Assembly (NCBI RefSeq): GCF_042677145.1 | Contig: NZ_JBHTIT010000001.1 | Location: forward strand, 1-64,000 | Direction of reading: 5' to 3' | Source of the DNA: Perlucidibaca wandonensis | GTDB taxonomy: Bacteria; Pseudomonadota; Gammaproteobacteria; Pseudomonadales; Moraxellaceae | Length of the DNA: 64,000 bases | Shown: piece after piece, positions 27,174 to 35,557 of the stretch | Position numbering within the stretch: position 1 is the first letter of the stretch | Layout: each line of letters starts with the position of its first letter | Position numbers and translations under genes: made by a program | Notes under the pieces: model-generated | Told to the model about the DNA's origin: nothing | What the model saw: the letters and a program-made list of their open reading frames with translations, nothing else | Databases searched by the model: none

Positions 27174-27203
27174 CTTGAAGCGCTGCGCTGCGCCCCCACC
27201 TAT
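27174..27203 (+). promoter_or_regulatory. Sigma-32 heat-shock promoter of groES-groEL
   Basis: CTTGAA (27174-27179) and CCCCACCTAT (27194-27203), spaced 14 bases apart, match the sigma-32 consensus CTTGAAA - CCCCATNT. The groES ATG is 83 bases downstream. No CIRCE inverted repeat was seen. Confidence 0.78.
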
Positions 27204-27285
27204 GACAACAAGGCGATCTTTAAGGCGCCACGGATTTATATCCGCTCGCAAGAGCATTTATTTCACGCCAAAACCTGGAGGTTTT

Positions 27286-27573
27286 ATGAACATTCGTCCT
27301 TTGCATGACCGCGTTGTGATTCGCCGCGTTGAAGAAGAAACCAAAACAGCTGGCGGCATCTTGTTGCCTGGTTCGGCCGCTGAAAAGCCATCGCAAGGTG
27401 AAGTGCTTGCTGTTGGTAACGGCACCATTAAAGAAAATGGCGATGTGCGTCCGCTAGATGTGAAAGTGGGCGACAAAGTGTTGTTCGGCCAATACGCCGG
27501 CAGCACCGTGAAGATCGATGGCGATGAGCTGATGATCATGAAAGAGTCTGAAATTTTTGCTGTTCTGGGCTAA
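27286..27573 (+). CDS. groES: Co-chaperonin GroES
   Basis: The 95-residue heptameric lid of the chaperonin. It starts MNIRPLHDRVVIRRVEEE, carries the mobile loop TAGGILLPGSAAEKPSQGEV and ends KESEIFAVLG. ATG at 27286 has a GGAGG six bases upstream; the upstream in-frame extension reaches into the promoter and was rejected. It is first in the groESL operon behind a sigma-32 promoter. Confidence 0.99.
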   Translation: MNIRPLHDRVVIRRVEEETKTAGGILLPGSAAEKPSQGEVLAVGNGTIKENGDVRPLDVKVGDKVLFGQYAGSTVKIDGDELMIMKESEIFAVLG

Positions 27574-27611
27574 GCCCTGTTTTTTTAACCTAATTTGGGA
27601 GAGTAAATTCC

Positions 27612-29252
27612 ATGGCTGCTAAAGAAGTAAAGTTTGGTGATTCCGCACGCGCTCGCATGATTGCCGGTGTAAATATTTTGGCCGATGCGGTGAAAGTGAC
27701 CTTGGGCCCTAAAGGCCGCCACGTGGTTATCGATAAATCCTTCGGTGCTCCGCACATCACCAAAGATGGTGTGACAGTTGCTAAAGAAATCGAACTGAAA
27801 GACAAGTTCGAAAACATGGGCGCTCAGCTCGTGAAAGAAGTGGCCTCGAAAACAGCCGATATCGCTGGCGATGGCACCACGACTGCTACTGTGTTGGCAC
27901 AAAGCATTCTCAACGAAGGCTTGAAGGCTGTTGCTGCTGGCATGAATCCAATGGATTTGAAGCGCGGCATCGATAAAGCCGTGCGCGCTGCTGTGGCCGA
28001 GATCAAAAACATCTCGACACCTTGCACCGACACCAAAGCGATTGCCCAAGTTGGCTCGATCTCTGCTAACTCCGACACCACCATTGGCGATTTGATTGCA
28101 CAAGCCATGGAGCGCGTTGGTAAAGAAGGCGTGATCACCGTTGAAGAGGGCTCTGGCTTCGAAGACACGTTGGAAGTGGTTGAAGGCATGCAGTTTGACC
28201 GTGGTTATGTCAGCCCATACTTCTCCAACAAACAAGACACGATGACGGCCGAACTCGACAGCCCATTCATTCTCTTGGTCGACAAGAAAATCTCTAACAT
28301 CCGCGAACTGATTCCAGTGTTGGAAGCAGTGGCTAAATCAGGCAAACCATTGCTGCTGATTGCTGAAGATGTTGAAGGCGAAGCGCTGGCTACATTGGTA
28401 GTGAACTCGATGCGCGGCATCGTGAAAGTTTGCGCCGTGAAAGCCCCAGGCTTTGGCGATCGTCGTAAAGCCATGTTGCAAGACATCGCGACATTGACTG
28501 CCGGCACGGTGATTTCGGAAGAGATCGGCCTGAGCTTGGAAAACGCCACGATTAATGATTTGGGTTCGGCAAAGAAAGTTGTCGTATCGAAAGAAAACAC
28601 CATCATCATCGATGGCGCTGGTCAGGCCGAAGAAATCGATGCGCGCGTGAAGCAAATTCGCATGCAGATCGAAGAAGCAACATCTGATTACGACAAAGAA
28701 AAACTGCAAGAGCGTGTGGCCAAATTGGCTGGCGGTGTTGCCGTGATCAAAGTCGGTGCTGCTACCGAAATTGAAATGAAAGAGAAGAAAGACCGTGTTG
28801 ATGACGCGCTGCACGCAACTCGTGCGGCCGTTGAAGAAGGCGTGGTTGCTGGTGGTGGTGTTGCATTGGTTCGTGCGGTTGCGGCGCTAGAAACGCTGCG
28901 CGGCGATAACGAAGACCAAAATGCCGGTATCAACATTTTGCGTCGCGCCATGGAAGCGCCATTGCGCCAAATCGTCACCAACGCTGGTGAAGAAGCTTCG
29001 GTCGTACTCAATAAAGTGAAAGAAGGCACAGGTAACTACGGTTACAACGCCGCTTCTGGTGAGTACAACGACATGCTGGCCATGGGTATTTTGGACCCTG
29101 CAAAAGTCACGCGTTCAGCACTTGAGCACGCGGCGTCGATTGCAGCCCTGATGCTGACCACTGAATGCATGATCACTGATGCGCCAGAAGACAAGTCTGG
29201 TCCATCAATGCCTGATATGGGCGGCATGGGTGGTATGGGCGGCATGATGTAA
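27612..29252 (+). CDS. groEL: Chaperonin GroEL
   Basis: The 60-kDa chaperonin (546 aa) that folds proteins with GroES. Conserved motifs include TLGPKGRHVVIDKSFG, the ATP-site GDGTTTATVLA, the apical-domain VEGMQFDRGYVSPYF and the C-terminal GGMGGMGGMM tail. It starts 38 bases after groES, with the usual GGGAG ribosome site. Nothing unusual was seen. Confidence 0.99.
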   Translation: MAAKEVKFGDSARARMIAGVNILADAVKVTLGPKGRHVVIDKSFGAPHITKDGVTVAKEIELKDKFENMGAQLVKEVASKTADIAGDGTTTATVLAQSILNEGLKAVAAGMNPMDLKRGIDKAVRAAVAEIKNISTPCTDTKAIAQVGSISANSDTTIGDLIAQAMERVGKEGVITVEEGSGFEDTLEVVEGMQFDRGYVSPYFSNKQDTMTAELDSPFILLVDKKISNIRELIPVLEAVAKSGKPLLLIAEDVEGEALATLVVNSMRGIVKVCAVKAPGFGDRRKAMLQDIATLTAGTVISEEIGLSLENATINDLGSAKKVVVSKENTIIIDGAGQAEEIDARVKQIRMQIEEATSDYDKEKLQERVAKLAGGVAVIKVGAATEIEMKEKKDRVDDALHATRAAVEEGVVAGGGVALVRAVAALETLRGDNEDQNAGINILRRAMEAPLRQIVTNAGEEASVVLNKVKEGTGNYGYNAASGEYNDMLAMGILDPAKVTRSALEHAASIAALMLTTECMITDAPEDKSGPSMPDMGGMGGMGGMM

Positions 29253-29270
29253 GCTGCTGTAAGTTGTGTT

Positions 29271-29300
29271 AAAAAGCCCAGCTTAGCTGGGCTTTTTTTT
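29271..29300 (+). terminator. groESL terminator
   Basis: A 12-bp palindromic stem (AAAAAGCCCAGC / GCTGGGCTTTTT) with a 3-base loop and a run of eight T, 18 bases after the groEL stop. Confidence 0.92.
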
Positions 29301-29331
29301 GCCTGCAGTTATTTGATAGGACTCAGTAAAT

Positions 29332-30024
29332 ATGCCTACGCCACCGTATATTGCTTGCCGTGTTAGCGACACCTTGCCCGATGAAATTGCCGTGCTTAAT
29401 GATCATCTGCAGCGCGGTAGTAAAAACTCACAAGCGAAGCTCGCCGGCCGTCTAATCACCGATGCCTCTTGCGACATCATCGATGCCTTTTTTGGCAATA
29501 TCATTAAGCAAATGCTTGATGAGACAGGCGAAGAGGGCTTCCGCGAAGCGCATGGCGTTATTGAAGATATCAAAGGCAAGACGCGGCATTACTTGGGCTG
29601 GATTACCGGATTTTTTAGCAATGAGCGCTTAGCGCCAGTGGTGGCGCATTATCAAACTCTGATTGTGCGTATGCCCACCGTTGATGGCCCACATGCGCAC
29701 TTATGTTTTGCTATTAGCGAGGCATTAGCGCGAGATTCGGCAGCATCGCTAGTGAATTTGCGTGATCCTGCAACGACAGATTTGCGGCCTGGTGTGGAAG
29801 TGTTGATTCGCGTCATCGACGAGGCATTGCAGCCATTGTTGTTTGTGCCCAAGCAGCGCATGAAGTTTAACTTTGTCGTGGATAAAACGCTCAATGGCGT
29901 AATTTCAGTGACCATGGCCTTGGCTTATCGCAGCTTTCGTAAACTCGGCACTCAGCTGCCACCGGAGCATTTTTCAGTGGTGGCGGACCATCTTGAGCAG
30001 TTTTTTCACGCCGAGAAGGTTTAA
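29332..30024 (+). CDS. Uncharacterised protein, paralogue A of a tail-to-tail pair
   Basis: A 230-residue soluble protein that I do not recognise. No signal peptide or membrane helix. It is clearly homologous to the convergent gene at 30085-30810. Shared blocks are HYLGW..FFSN(E/D)R, PVVAHY against PAVAHY, and near the C terminus MKFNFVVDKTL.GVIS.T followed by RS.RKL. Both have predicted helical character. ATG at 29332 follows AGGACTCAGTAAAT, a plausible though distant ribosome site. Its place directly after groESL could hint at a stress or folding link, but that is only position. Confidence 0.75.
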   Translation: MPTPPYIACRVSDTLPDEIAVLNDHLQRGSKNSQAKLAGRLITDASCDIIDAFFGNIIKQMLDETGEEGFREAHGVIEDIKGKTRHYLGWITGFFSNERLAPVVAHYQTLIVRMPTVDGPHAHLCFAISEALARDSAASLVNLRDPATTDLRPGVEVLIRVIDEALQPLLFVPKQRMKFNFVVDKTLNGVISVTMALAYRSFRKLGTQLPPEHFSVVADHLEQFFHAEKV

Positions 30025-30044
30025 AGCAGGTGTGAAGATGTGAG

Positions 30045-30080
30045 CTCCCTGCGCCGCAGCAAGTGTGGCGCAGGGAGTTT
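30045..30080. terminator. Bidirectional hairpin between the convergent paralogues
   Basis: A perfect 11-bp inverted repeat CTCCCTGCGCC / GGCGCAGGGAG separated by 11 bases, lying between two convergent stops. T runs are short (TTT on the plus side), so it may be a weak terminator or an mRNA 3' end stabiliser. Confidence 0.6.
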
Positions 30081-30084
30081 GGCA

Positions 30085-30810
30085 TTAAGCGACTTGAGCA
30101 ACCGCCTCTAGGCTAACCACGCGCTGAAGGTGCGCGGCGAGGATAGGTTGGTGCTCGGCAGGCACATGCGGGGCAAGCTTGCGCAAGCTGCGGAAGGCCA
30201 CCGTTTGTGTCAGTGAGATAACGCCGCTCAGGGTCTTATCCACGACAAAGTTAAACTTCATCAGCTTTTTCGGCGTGATCAGCAGCGCATGCATAGCGGC
30301 ATCAATCACTTCAATTAACGCCTCAATGGCATCGTGCGCATTCTCAGCTTGGCCGTTGTGTAATGCCGGCAGCATGGCATCGATGCGTTGCGCCAAGTCA
30401 TTAGAGCAACTAAACGCGATATGCCCGCGCAGGCCATCAGCCTCGGGCAGCATATACAACATGCTGTGATAGTGCGCGACCGCAGGGCGGATGCGATCGT
30501 TGCTAAAAAAGCTCGATGCCCAACCTAGGTAGTGCGTCAATTTTTCGTTGATGTCGCGTACCACTGCGCGAGCTTCGCGATAGCTGTGCTCGGTCTCATC
30601 TGCTGCCACAAGCTTGTTTAGCAAGTCAGCAAAAAAGGTATCGATAAGTTCTGCAGCGGCAGTTTGGATTAATGCAGTGGCTAGCTCAGCTTGTGGTTCT
30701 TTAGTTTTTTGGCTGAGGCGCTCGTACATCGCCGCCACGTCGTGCGGGAGCGTTGGCTGCGTTGGATAAGTGATGCAGGGCGTTGGCAATTGCTTTGAAG
30801 CGAATGACAT
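30085..30810 (-). CDS. Uncharacterised protein, paralogue B of a tail-to-tail pair
   Basis: A 241-residue protein of unknown function, homologous to the gene at 29332. ATG at 30810 (MSFASKQLP) has an AGG about ten bases upstream; an upstream in-frame start at 30858 looks less likely. Shared blocks: FADLLNKL against FGNIIKQM, a helix with YREARAVVRDIN against FREAHGVIEDIK, HYLGWASSFFSNDR, MKFNFVVDKTLSGVIS and FRSLRKL. It has no signal peptide or TM segment. Relative to A it has an N-terminal extension of roughly 15 residues. The strong conservation of the FNFVVDKTL block suggests the functional core. Confidence 0.75.
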   Translation of the reverse strand: MSFASKQLPTPCITYPTQPTLPHDVAAMYERLSQKTKEPQAELATALIQTAAAELIDTFFADLLNKLVAADETEHSYREARAVVRDINEKLTHYLGWASSFFSNDRIRPAVAHYHSMLYMLPEADGLRGHIAFSCSNDLAQRIDAMLPALHNGQAENAHDAIEALIEVIDAAMHALLITPKKLMKFNFVVDKTLSGVISLTQTVAFRSLRKLAPHVPAEHQPILAAHLQRVVSLEAVAQVA

Positions 30811-31128
30811 AAAAGCGAAACCTGTTAAGTGCAAAAAATCAGGCGCGCAGACTAGCAATGATTGCGTAGATATTGGTCAAAATGTGACAGATTTTTGGCG
30901 AAAAAACACGCGAACGAATGTCGGCTTTTCTGGAGTGTTTACAGTGCATTGATTGTATTTAATTTATTTCAATAGTTGGGCGCTGATAAGCACACATAAT
31001 GCTTGAAATGGCGTTTTGCCGACTCAGTAAAGAAATAGTTTATTGAGAACCTATTGCTGATCGTTCACTATCTAATGAATACATGCGTCGGCTAATGTCG
31101 GCGAGCTTTTCAAAATGGAAGTGATGTG
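30811..31128. other. 318-bp intergenic region between paralogue B and leuA
   Basis: No coding sequence is convincing. The region is AT-rich in its centre and must hold two divergent promoters, for paralogue B (minus) and leuA (plus). I looked for a leucine-rich leader peptide with a terminator (classical leu attenuation) and saw none. A short direct repeat GTCGGCTAAT-GTCGGCGAGC lies just before leuA. Confidence 0.35.
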
Positions 31129-32673
31129 ATGAGCAAAGATAAATTAATAATTTTCGACACCACCATGCGCGACGGCGAGCAAAGCCCCGGCGCCTCGATG
31201 ACGCTTGAAGAAAAAGTGCGCATTGGTAAAGCGCTGGAGCGCATGCGAGTCGATGTCATTGAGGCTGGTTTTGCGATTGCTTCACAGGGCGACTTTGAAG
31301 CTGTTCGCGCGGTAGCCGCGGCGGTGAAAGATTCGCGTATTTGCTCATTATCACGCGCTCGCGCTGAAGATATTGATCGCGCAGCAGAGGCGCTAAAGCC
31401 GGCTAATGCCTCGCGTATTCATACATTTATTGCGACCTCGCCCATCCACATGAAATACAAACTGCGCCAAGAGCCCGATGCCGTGCTGGAAAGCGCTGTG
31501 CGTGCTGTGAAGTACGCGCGCAATTTGGTCGAAGATGTTGAATTTTCCTGTGAGGATGCAGGGCGCTCTGAGATCGATTTCCTATGCCGCATTATCGAAG
31601 CGGCTATTGATGCCGGCGCGCGCACGATCAATATTCCAGACACTGTTGGCTATGCTATTCCTGGCCAATTTGGTGCCACAGTTGGCCAGCTTTTGGCGCG
31701 CATTCCTAACGCCGACAAAGCCATTTTCTCTGTGCATTGCCACAATGATTTAGGCTTGGCAGTGGCGAACTCGTTGTCGGCTGTGCTGCAAGGCGCCCGC
31801 CAAGTCGAGTGCACGATTAACGGCCTCGGCGAGCGCGCCGGTAATGCCGCGCTCGAAGAAATTGTTATGGCGATAAAAACGCGCCCTGATTTATTTCCAG
31901 TGGAAACCACGATTTGGACGCCGGAAATTGTTCCGACTTCGCGCTTGGTATCAAGCGTCACCGGCTTTCCGGTGCAGCCGAACAAAGCCATTGTCGGTGC
32001 GAACGCCTTTGCTCATGAGTCCGGCATTCACCAAGATGGCGTGCTCAAGCATCGTGAAACCTACGAGATTATGCGCGCTGAAGATGTGGGCTGGGGTGCG
32101 AATAAAATGGTGCTCGGCAAGCACTCAGGTCGTGCCGCATTTCGCGCTCGCCTCGATGAGCTAGGCATTCCGGTGGGCAGCGATAATTCTCTCAACCAAC
32201 TCTTTGTGCGCTTTAAAGAATTAGCCGATAAAAAGCATGAAATTTTCGATGAAGACATTCACGCCTTGGTTAGTGATGCTCAACCGAATGCCGTAGAAGT
32301 ATTTAAATTAGTCAGTCTTGAGGTTACCTCGAAAACTGGCACCAAGCCTGAAGCACAGCTGACCTTGAATGTGGACGGCGTTGATAAAGTGGTAACGGCT
32401 ACTGGATCAGGCCCAGTCGATGCCACGTTCCGAGCTATCGAGGCGGTGGCGAACTCAGGTACATCGCTAGATTTGTATTCGGTAAACGCCATTACCAGCG
32501 GTACCGATTCGCAAGGCGAGGTGACGGTGCGCTTGAGTCGGGCAGGTCGCATTATCAATGGTCACGGCTCCGATACCGACATTGTTATTGCTAGTGCGAA
32601 AGCTTATTTGAATGCGCTGAATCTGCTGCGCGGCGGTGTATCGCGTGCTCATCCACAAGGCGAGGCAATTTAA
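31129..32673 (+). CDS. leuA: 2-isopropylmalate synthase
   Basis: First committed enzyme of leucine synthesis (514 aa): condenses acetyl-CoA with 2-oxoisovalerate. Motifs are FDTTMRDGEQSPGASM (metal and substrate site), the HCHNDLGLAVANS metal ligands, GLGERAGNAALEEIVM, HQDGVLKHRETYEIM and a C-terminal allosteric domain (about residues 390-510) for leucine feedback. ATG at 31129 is preferred to the overlapping GTG at 31126; GGAAG precedes both. Length fits the ~515-aa class of bacterial LeuA. The rest of the leucine pathway is not in the window. Confidence 0.96.
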   Translation: MSKDKLIIFDTTMRDGEQSPGASMTLEEKVRIGKALERMRVDVIEAGFAIASQGDFEAVRAVAAAVKDSRICSLSRARAEDIDRAAEALKPANASRIHTFIATSPIHMKYKLRQEPDAVLESAVRAVKYARNLVEDVEFSCEDAGRSEIDFLCRIIEAAIDAGARTINIPDTVGYAIPGQFGATVGQLLARIPNADKAIFSVHCHNDLGLAVANSLSAVLQGARQVECTINGLGERAGNAALEEIVMAIKTRPDLFPVETTIWTPEIVPTSRLVSSVTGFPVQPNKAIVGANAFAHESGIHQDGVLKHRETYEIMRAEDVGWGANKMVLGKHSGRAAFRARLDELGIPVGSDNSLNQLFVRFKELADKKHEIFDEDIHALVSDAQPNAVEVFKLVSLEVTSKTGTKPEAQLTLNVDGVDKVVTATGSGPVDATFRAIEAVANSGTSLDLYSVNAITSGTDSQGEVTVRLSRAGRIINGHGSDTDIVIASAKAYLNALNLLRGGVSRAHPQGEAI

Positions 32674-32676
32674 GCC

Positions 32677-33465
32677 GTGCAAGCACAGGCATTAAATGAG
32701 CCGAGGCGGCGTTCGTATTTGCAGGCTTTAGGCTTGGATTTATTGCGTGCACGCTCGGCCTTGCCGGGCGCGGCGGCATCGGTGGAATGTGATGCGCCGG
32801 TTTTACCCTCGGTCAGCTCGTCGTCTATTGTCGCTAATGCTTTGGCGGCGACCTCCGCGGGCATCAAGCCTTCTGCTGTCACAAAGGCTTCATCGCCAAG
32901 TGTTTCACTACCTGCAGCTTTGCCTGCTGCTGCATTAGCTGCCCGCGAGGCTCTGCGCGGTGGCCAGCCTAGTGCTGCTGCACGAACGGTTGAACCTGTG
33001 CTGTTGCTTCCAAAAAGTACTGAGCCAACACAAGCCCCTGTATCAGCGCCCATTCCTCAGCCTAATAAGCCATTAGTAGCGCGATTTAGCCTACTGCTAG
33101 TGCCCATAAATGCCACGCATATCGCACTGATTGATCTCGATAATCAGCCAGCACTAGAGGGCTCAGAGGCGAGATTGTGGGCTGCCATTTGCTCTGCGCA
33201 GCAATGGCAGCACCAAGCGGCAGACATGCCTGCGCAATTCCATTGGCCCATACCTGGCTTGGCGGCCACACAAGCCGTAGCGCAAGAGGCCTTGGCTGGA
33301 TGGTTGCAAACACAGCACGCGGAACACATGAGCTGTGTTGTATTTGGCGAAAACTTGAGTGTGGCCGCGCCAAGTGAGCATAAATGCCTGCCTAGTCTTC
33401 AAGCTTTGCTCGCTGAGCCATTGCGCAAACGTGAGCTCATGCTCAAACTGCACGGCGCTATTTAA
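32677..33465 (+). CDS. Putative DNA polymerase III psi (HolD)-like protein
   Basis: A 262-residue protein with a GTG start four bases after leuA. Residues 9-30 read RRRSYLQALGLDLLRARS then ALPGA, close to the chi-binding N terminus of psi (RRDWQLQQLGI...LRRPGAL in E. coli, from memory). A low-complexity Ala/Ser/Pro linker follows (about residues 35-130), then a globular C-terminal part with LLVPINATHIALIDLD. It sits directly before rimI and prfC, the place holD holds in E. coli (holD-rimI), and pseudomonads have long divergent psi proteins next to rimI. The call rests on context and a short motif. Confidence 0.55.
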   Translation: MQAQALNEPRRRSYLQALGLDLLRARSALPGAAASVECDAPVLPSVSSSSIVANALAATSAGIKPSAVTKASSPSVSLPAALPAAALAAREALRGGQPSAAARTVEPVLLLPKSTEPTQAPVSAPIPQPNKPLVARFSLLLVPINATHIALIDLDNQPALEGSEARLWAAICSAQQWQHQAADMPAQFHWPIPGLAATQAVAQEALAGWLQTQHAEHMSCVVFGENLSVAAPSEHKCLPSLQALLAEPLRKRELMLKLHGAI

Positions 33466-33496
33466 CGCCCCACTGAGACTCGCTAAGCACCTTCCC

Positions 33497-33940
33497 ATGA
33501 CAAGTTATTTTCGCGATATGAGCGCTGCCGATTTAGCGGCGGTTTTTGCCATCGAGCAAGTTTCGCATCCTAGCCCATGGCCCATGCGTGGCCTTGAAGA
33601 GTCGCTAGCAGCGCATAAAGGCATCGTGCTATGTGACGAAAATGAGCGCTTGCTGGGCTATGCCTTCGTGCAAAAAATAGTCGATGAGGCGCATTTGCTC
33701 GACATCGCCATCGCGCCATCTGAGCGCGGTAAAGGTTATGGCCGCTTGCTTATGCTGCACCTGATGGAGTCGGTTATGACGACAGGTATTTCGCTCTGGT
33801 TTCTGGAAGTGCGTGCCTCCAATACTGGCGCTATCGGGCTCTACACCGCGCTGGGTTTTAACGAAATGGGCTTGCGCAGAAACTACTATCGCGATGCGCA
33901 GGGCAGTGAGGATGCGGTGCTGATGGCGTATACTGTCTAG
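33497..33940 (+). CDS. rimI: Ribosomal protein S18-alanine N-acetyltransferase
   Basis: A 147-residue GNAT acetyltransferase of the RimI type. It opens MTSYFRDMSAADLAAVFAIE and has HPSPWP, the acetyl-CoA P-loop ERGKGYGRLLM, LEVRASNTGAIGLYTALGF and RNYYRDAQGSEDAVLM, the standard RimI order. ATG at 33497 is chosen; a longer in-frame reading into the preceding gene was rejected. There is no strong Shine-Dalgarno, but upstream translation could couple it. It acetylates ribosomal protein S18 and possibly other N-termini. Confidence 0.93.
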   Translation: MTSYFRDMSAADLAAVFAIEQVSHPSPWPMRGLEESLAAHKGIVLCDENERLLGYAFVQKIVDEAHLLDIAIAPSERGKGYGRLLMLHLMESVMTTGISLWFLEVRASNTGAIGLYTALGFNEMGLRRNYYRDAQGSEDAVLMAYTV

Positions 33941-33967
33941 CTAGATTTTTCGAGCGAACACACGCCC

Positions 33968-35557
33968 ATGAGCTTTACCGAACAGCTGGCCGCCGAGGTC
34001 GCCTCGCGCCGCACATTTGCCATCATTTCTCACCCTGATGCGGGCAAAACCACCATCACCGAAAAGCTGCTGCTCTGGGGCAAGGCGATTCAGGTTGCCG
34101 GCACAGTGAAGTCGCGCAAATCTGATCGCCACGCGACTTCGGACTGGATGGCTATGGAGCAGCAGCGCGGCATCTCCATCACCACCTCGGTGATGCAGTT
34201 CCCCTATCGCGACGCCACCATTAATTTGCTCGACACGCCAGGCCACGAAGACTTCTCTGAAGACACGTATCGCACGCTGACTGCTGTTGACTCGGCGCTA
34301 ATGGTTATCGACGCCGCCAAAGGCGTTGAAGATCGCACCGTCAAGCTGATGGAAGTCTGCCGTCTACGCGACACGCCAATTGTCTCGTTCGTGAATAAGC
34401 TTGATCGCGAAATTCGTGACCCTATTGAACTGCTCGATGAGATTGAGTCGGTGCTTGGCATTCAGTGCGCGCCGATTACTTGGCCCATTGGTGCTGGTCG
34501 TGACTTTAAAGGCGTTTACCATCTCGTTGAAGATCGCTTCTATCTCTACACCCAAGGTCATGGCCACGAGATTATTCCTGACCGTTGCATCGATGGTCTG
34601 AATAACCCAGAGGCCGATTCGACACTTGGTGACCAAGCCGCTGCGCTACGCGATATGCTTGAGCTTGTGCAGGGCGCTAGCCATAGCTTTGACCTTGAGC
34701 TATTTCGAGCAGGCAAACAAACACCAGTATTTTTTGGCACCGCCTTAGGTAATTTTGGCGTCAATCATGTGCTTTCGAGCTTTGTTGATTGGGCACCAAC
34801 GCCATTGGCACGAAAAGCACAGCAGCGCGTAGTTGAGCCGACGGAGCCTACGTTCTCCGGTTTTGTTTTTAAAATTCAAGCCAATATGGACCCTAGGCAT
34901 CGCGACCGTATTGCCTTCTTGCGCATTTGTTCTGGACGCTATGAAAAGGGTGTGAAATTGCAGCATGTGCGCTTAGGCAAAGAAGTACGTGTAGCCGATG
35001 CGCTGACCTTTTTGGCGGGTGAGCGTGCGCATTTAGAAGAGGCATGGCCCGGCGATATCATCGGCTTGCATAACCACGGCACCATCCAAATTGGCGACAC
35101 TTTTACCGAGAACGAAAACCTGCAGTTTTTGGGTATTCCGCACTTTGCACCGGAGATGTTTCGCCGCGTGCGCCTGCGTGATCCATTGAAAAGTAAGCAG
35201 CTGCAAAAAGGTCTGAAAGAGTTGTCGGAAGAGGGTGCTACTCAGGTTTTCATGCCGCAAATTAGCAATGATTTAATCTTGGGTGCAGTCGGCGTTCTGC
35301 AGTTCGATGTTGTCGCCTTTCGCCTGAAAGAGGAATACAAAGTTGAGTGCGTGTATGAGCCGGTTAACGTCTCTACGGTGCGCTGGATTCAATGCAGCGA
35401 CGAGCGCAAACTTACTGAGTTTAAGAAAAAGGCACACGATCAATTATCGCTTGATGGCGGCGGCCACTTAACTTATTTGGCGCCATCACGCGTGAATTTA
35501 CAGATCATGCAAGAGCGTTATCCTGACATTATTTTTTCGCCTACTCGAGAGCATTAA
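33968..35557 (+). CDS. prfC: Peptide chain release factor 3
   Basis: Translational GTPase RF3 (529 aa), which recycles RF1/RF2. The G1 motif is SHPDAGKTTITEKLL, with the switch segment GISITTSVM, G3 DTPGHEDFSEDTYRTLT and G4 NKLDRE, then the RF3-specific domains (VFFGTALGNFGV, VGVLQFDVV). The length matches E. coli RF3. Its TAA stop shares an A with the ATG of the lipoprotein gene (TAATG), suggesting coupled translation. Confidence 0.98.
   Translation: MSFTEQLAAEVASRRTFAIISHPDAGKTTITEKLLLWGKAIQVAGTVKSRKSDRHATSDWMAMEQQRGISITTSVMQFPYRDATINLLDTPGHEDFSEDTYRTLTAVDSALMVIDAAKGVEDRTVKLMEVCRLRDTPIVSFVNKLDREIRDPIELLDEIESVLGIQCAPITWPIGAGRDFKGVYHLVEDRFYLYTQGHGHEIIPDRCIDGLNNPEADSTLGDQAAALRDMLELVQGASHSFDLELFRAGKQTPVFFGTALGNFGVNHVLSSFVDWAPTPLARKAQQRVVEPTEPTFSGFVFKIQANMDPRHRDRIAFLRICSGRYEKGVKLQHVRLGKEVRVADALTFLAGERAHLEEAWPGDIIGLHNHGTIQIGDTFTENENLQFLGIPHFAPEMFRRVRLRDPLKSKQLQKGLKELSEEGATQVFMPQISNDLILGAVGVLQFDVVAFRLKEEYKVECVYEPVNVSTVRWIQCSDERKLTEFKKKAHDQLSLDGGGHLTYLAPSRVNLQIMQERYPDIIFSPTREH

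Noticed and set aside
27106..27285. In-frame 60-residue N-terminal extension of groES
   Set aside because: It runs through the sigma-32 promoter, and GroES begins at the MNIRPLHDRV ATG with GGAGG.
30811..31128. leu leader peptide and attenuator ahead of leuA
   Set aside because: No leucine-codon run and no GC-rich terminator stem with T tract could be found.
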